From Streptomyces flavochromogenes (lineage in GTDB: Bacteria; Actinomycetota; Actinomycetes; Streptomycetales; Streptomycetaceae): a stretch of DNA of 64,000 nt. The notes beneath the pieces were generated by a model. It had not been told where the DNA came from. It did no database searches and was given only the letters and a program-made list of their open reading frames with translations. Shown here in pieces: positions 62,734 to 64,000 of the stretch. A program made the translations under genes and the position numbers. The stretch is taken from NCBI RefSeq assembly GCF_000717595.1, contig NZ_JNZO01000004.1:186001-250000 (forward strand), in the 5' to 3' direction. Position 1 is the first letter of the stretch; the number at the start of each line of letters is the position of its first letter.

Positions 62734-63525
62734 TCATGGAGTCCTCCGTCGTTCCGTCCCACGGCGGGCCAACGTGTGGACGAGACGACCGAGCTGCCGG
62801 TACGGGTCCCGCGTAGAGGCGGCCCACTCCGTCTGCAGCGCCTGCGCGTACTCCTCGGGGCCAGGGGCCCAGTCCACGTGGTGATCGTGGAAGATGCGCA
62901 CACCCTGCCAGGGGAGCGGAGCAAACCCGTGCCCGGTCGTGAGCTCGTCGAGTGCCTCGGCCGTATCCCCACGCGTCTCGAGGCCGAGATTCCCCACGCT
63001 CGCCGCCGCACCGTGCTCGATGAGGTCACGCGCCTCCCGGTACTCGCCGCGCAGGGCCTCACGGAAGCCGATCGCAGCCCGGTTCTTGGTCAGGATGCTC
63101 AGCACCCCGCCACGGGCTACCAGCCCCGCGAGGCGGGCGATCGCGCCGGCCGCGTCGTCCAGGTACATCAGCACCCCGTGACAGCACACGGCGTCGAATC
63201 GCTCCCGTCCGAAGGGAAGGCCGTCGATGCCTGCTTCGAGGAGCCGGATCCGCGGGGCGAGGTCGGGCCGGGCGCCCACGCGGCGGGCCGCTGCCCCCAG
63301 CATCTCCGCGGACGGGTCGACGCCCGTCACACGGTGTCCGGCCGCCGCGAGCCGAAGCGTCATCTCACCGTCCCCGCAGCCGACGTCAAGGACCCGTGCG
63401 TGGGCGGTGGGCAGTTCGGCGAGGAGCCGGCGGGCGACGAGGTCGTGACGCAGGCGGCCCCGGGCGCTGACGGAGTGGGCGGAGTACGCGGAGCCCACGG
63501 TGGCGAAGTCGGTCAACGCGTCCAC
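62734..63525 (-). CDS. SAM-dependent methyltransferase (class I)
   Basis: The 263-residue enzyme has motif I VLDVGCGDGEMTLRLAAAGH, TGVDPSAEMLGAA and VCCHGVLMYLDD. A C-terminal part of about 90 residues (FHDHHVDWAPGPEEYAQALQ) resembles the CmoA/SmtA-like methyltransferases of actinomycetes. The start is GTG at 63525, overlapping the end of the NUDIX gene, so the two are coupled. The substrate is unknown. Confidence 0.87.
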   Translation of the reverse strand: MDALTDFATVGSAYSAHSVSARGRLRHDLVARRLLAELPTAHARVLDVGCGDGEMTLRLAAAGHRVTGVDPSAEMLGAAARRVGARPDLAPRIRLLEAGIDGLPFGRERFDAVCCHGVLMYLDDAAGAIARLAGLVARGGVLSILTKNRAAIGFREALRGEYREARDLIEHGAAASVGNLGLETRGDTAEALDELTTGHGFAPLPWQGVRIFHDHHVDWAPGPEEYAQALQTEWAASTRDPYRQLGRLVHTLARRGTERRRTP

Positions 63526-64000
63526 CCCGTTTCCGTATAGGTCCGGCCGGCCCGGACTCCTTCGATCGCCGCGCGCGTGTAGGGGACGATCGGCTCGGGC
63601 AGGTCCTTGGGATTCCACCATTGCCACGCAAGGCACTTGTCCGGCTCCCGCAGCTCGGGGTCGCCCTCCCAGCGGCGTGCCCGGAAGAAGAGCTGGATCC
63701 TCGGTGGCCGCCCTGCGGCTCCCTCCCCGGGCCGGTCGGCCAGATGCACGGTGTGGACCAGTTCGAGGTCTTCGCGGTCGATTACGAGACCCGCCTCTTC
63801 GTACGCCTCCCGGACCAGGCACGCGGTCGCCGACTCCGCCTCGCAATGACCCGCGAGCGCGTGCCACGACCCGCCCGCGTACGCCGAGTCCGGGTGGCGT
63901 CGGCCCAGCAGGACCTGGCCGTCGCGCTCCAGGTAGAGGTGGACGCCGACGATGTGCGGGACGGTGCCGGACGGCGCCGCCAGGGCGTCCGTCCCGGGGC
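63513..64000 (-). CDS. NUDIX hydrolase, 5' end beyond the window
   Basis: About 160 residues are visible, from before VPHIVGVHLYLERDGQVLLG to the stop at 63513; no start codon is seen, so the gene continues past 64000. The NUDIX box reads GHCEAESATACLVREAYEEAGL split over its usual positions, with the REAYEEAG catalytic helix intact. The glycine-rich lead-in is one residue shorter than the G-x5-E consensus. The gene overlaps the methyltransferase by 13 bases. Confidence 0.85.
   Translation of the reverse strand, partial: PGTDALAAPSGTVPHIVGVHLYLERDGQVLLGRRHPDSAYAGGSWHALAGHCEAESATACLVREAYEEAGLVIDREDLELVHTVHLADRPGEGAAGRPPRIQLFFRARRWEGDPELREPDKCLAWQWWNPKDLPEPIVPYTRAAIEGVRAGRTYTETGWTR

Overview
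This window is high-GC DNA (by eye about 70% or more, with G/C-rich third codon positions). It has strong purine-rich ribosome binding sites, many GTG/TTG starts and many 4-bp ATGA/GTGA gene overlaps. Together with an SSI-type protease inhibitor, an Lsr2-type DNA-binding domain, delta-60 repeats and a modular PKS/NRPS, this points to an actinomycete, most likely Streptomyces. No tRNA, rRNA, CRISPR array, transposase or phage gene was seen.

Layout. (1) 1-6.5 kb: miscellaneous genes for a VOC/pterin-dehydratase-like protein, RNA 2',3'-cyclic phosphodiesterase, a secreted serine hydrolase, a large secreted delta-60/DUF11/RTX protein, an unknown protein and an SGNH hydrolase. (2) 6.5-25.8 kb: a sugar-acid catabolic island. 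It encodes a complete non-phosphorylating L-fucose pathway: mutarotase, aldo/keto reductase, lactonase, L-fuconate dehydratase, SDR dehydrogenase and an FAH-family diketo-acid hydrolase. The expected products are pyruvate and L-lactate, and LutABC in the same operon would oxidise the lactate. Between the two arms lies a second operon with an ABC sugar importer, KdgD-like and glucarate-dehydratase-like enzymes, a GH29 alpha-L-fucosidase and a Tat-exported PL6 polysaccharide lyase, followed by a FadR-type GntR regulator. An 11-bp operator, ACATCCGATGT, occurs three times perfectly and once degenerately, only at the regulator and fucose promoters. (3) 25.9-31.8 kb: housekeeping or unknown genes, a subtilisin-like protease and an SMI1/KNR4-Lsr2 fusion. 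(4) 31.8-44.6 kb: one gene of about 12.8 kb encoding a 4.27-kDa-residue-scale FAAL-ACP-KS-AT-KR-ACP-C-A-PCP-C megasynthase. Its C-terminus resembles cyanobacterial acyl-ACP reductase (AAR) rather than a thioesterase or an SDR-type reductase. (5) 44.9-55.3 kb: a MarR regulator with a striking double-dyad operator, an SSI inhibitor, an acetyltransferase, unknown proteins, a polyprenyl synthase/DUF2236 operon and a HEAT-like repeat protein. (6) 55.5-58.2 kb: decayed DNA holding fragments of a Calx-beta-like protein, a metallophosphoesterase, a second DUF2236 gene and a TetR regulator. (7) 56.8-64 kb: methyltransferases, a hydrolase, a VWA protein, a DUF4916/NUDIX-like protein, a MarR/SDR divergent pair and a NUDIX gene cut by the right edge.

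How the genes work together. In the fucose island the regulator would sense a pathway intermediate and derepress three promoters. The importer operon has its own consensus promoter with a LacI-type AAGCGCTT dyad, so it is probably controlled separately. The likely outside substrate is a fucosylated, uronate-containing polysaccharide, but that is inference. The megasynthase should start from a fatty acid, add and reduce one malonyl unit, add one amino acid and release an aldehyde. It has no obvious tailoring, export or regulatory partners next to it.
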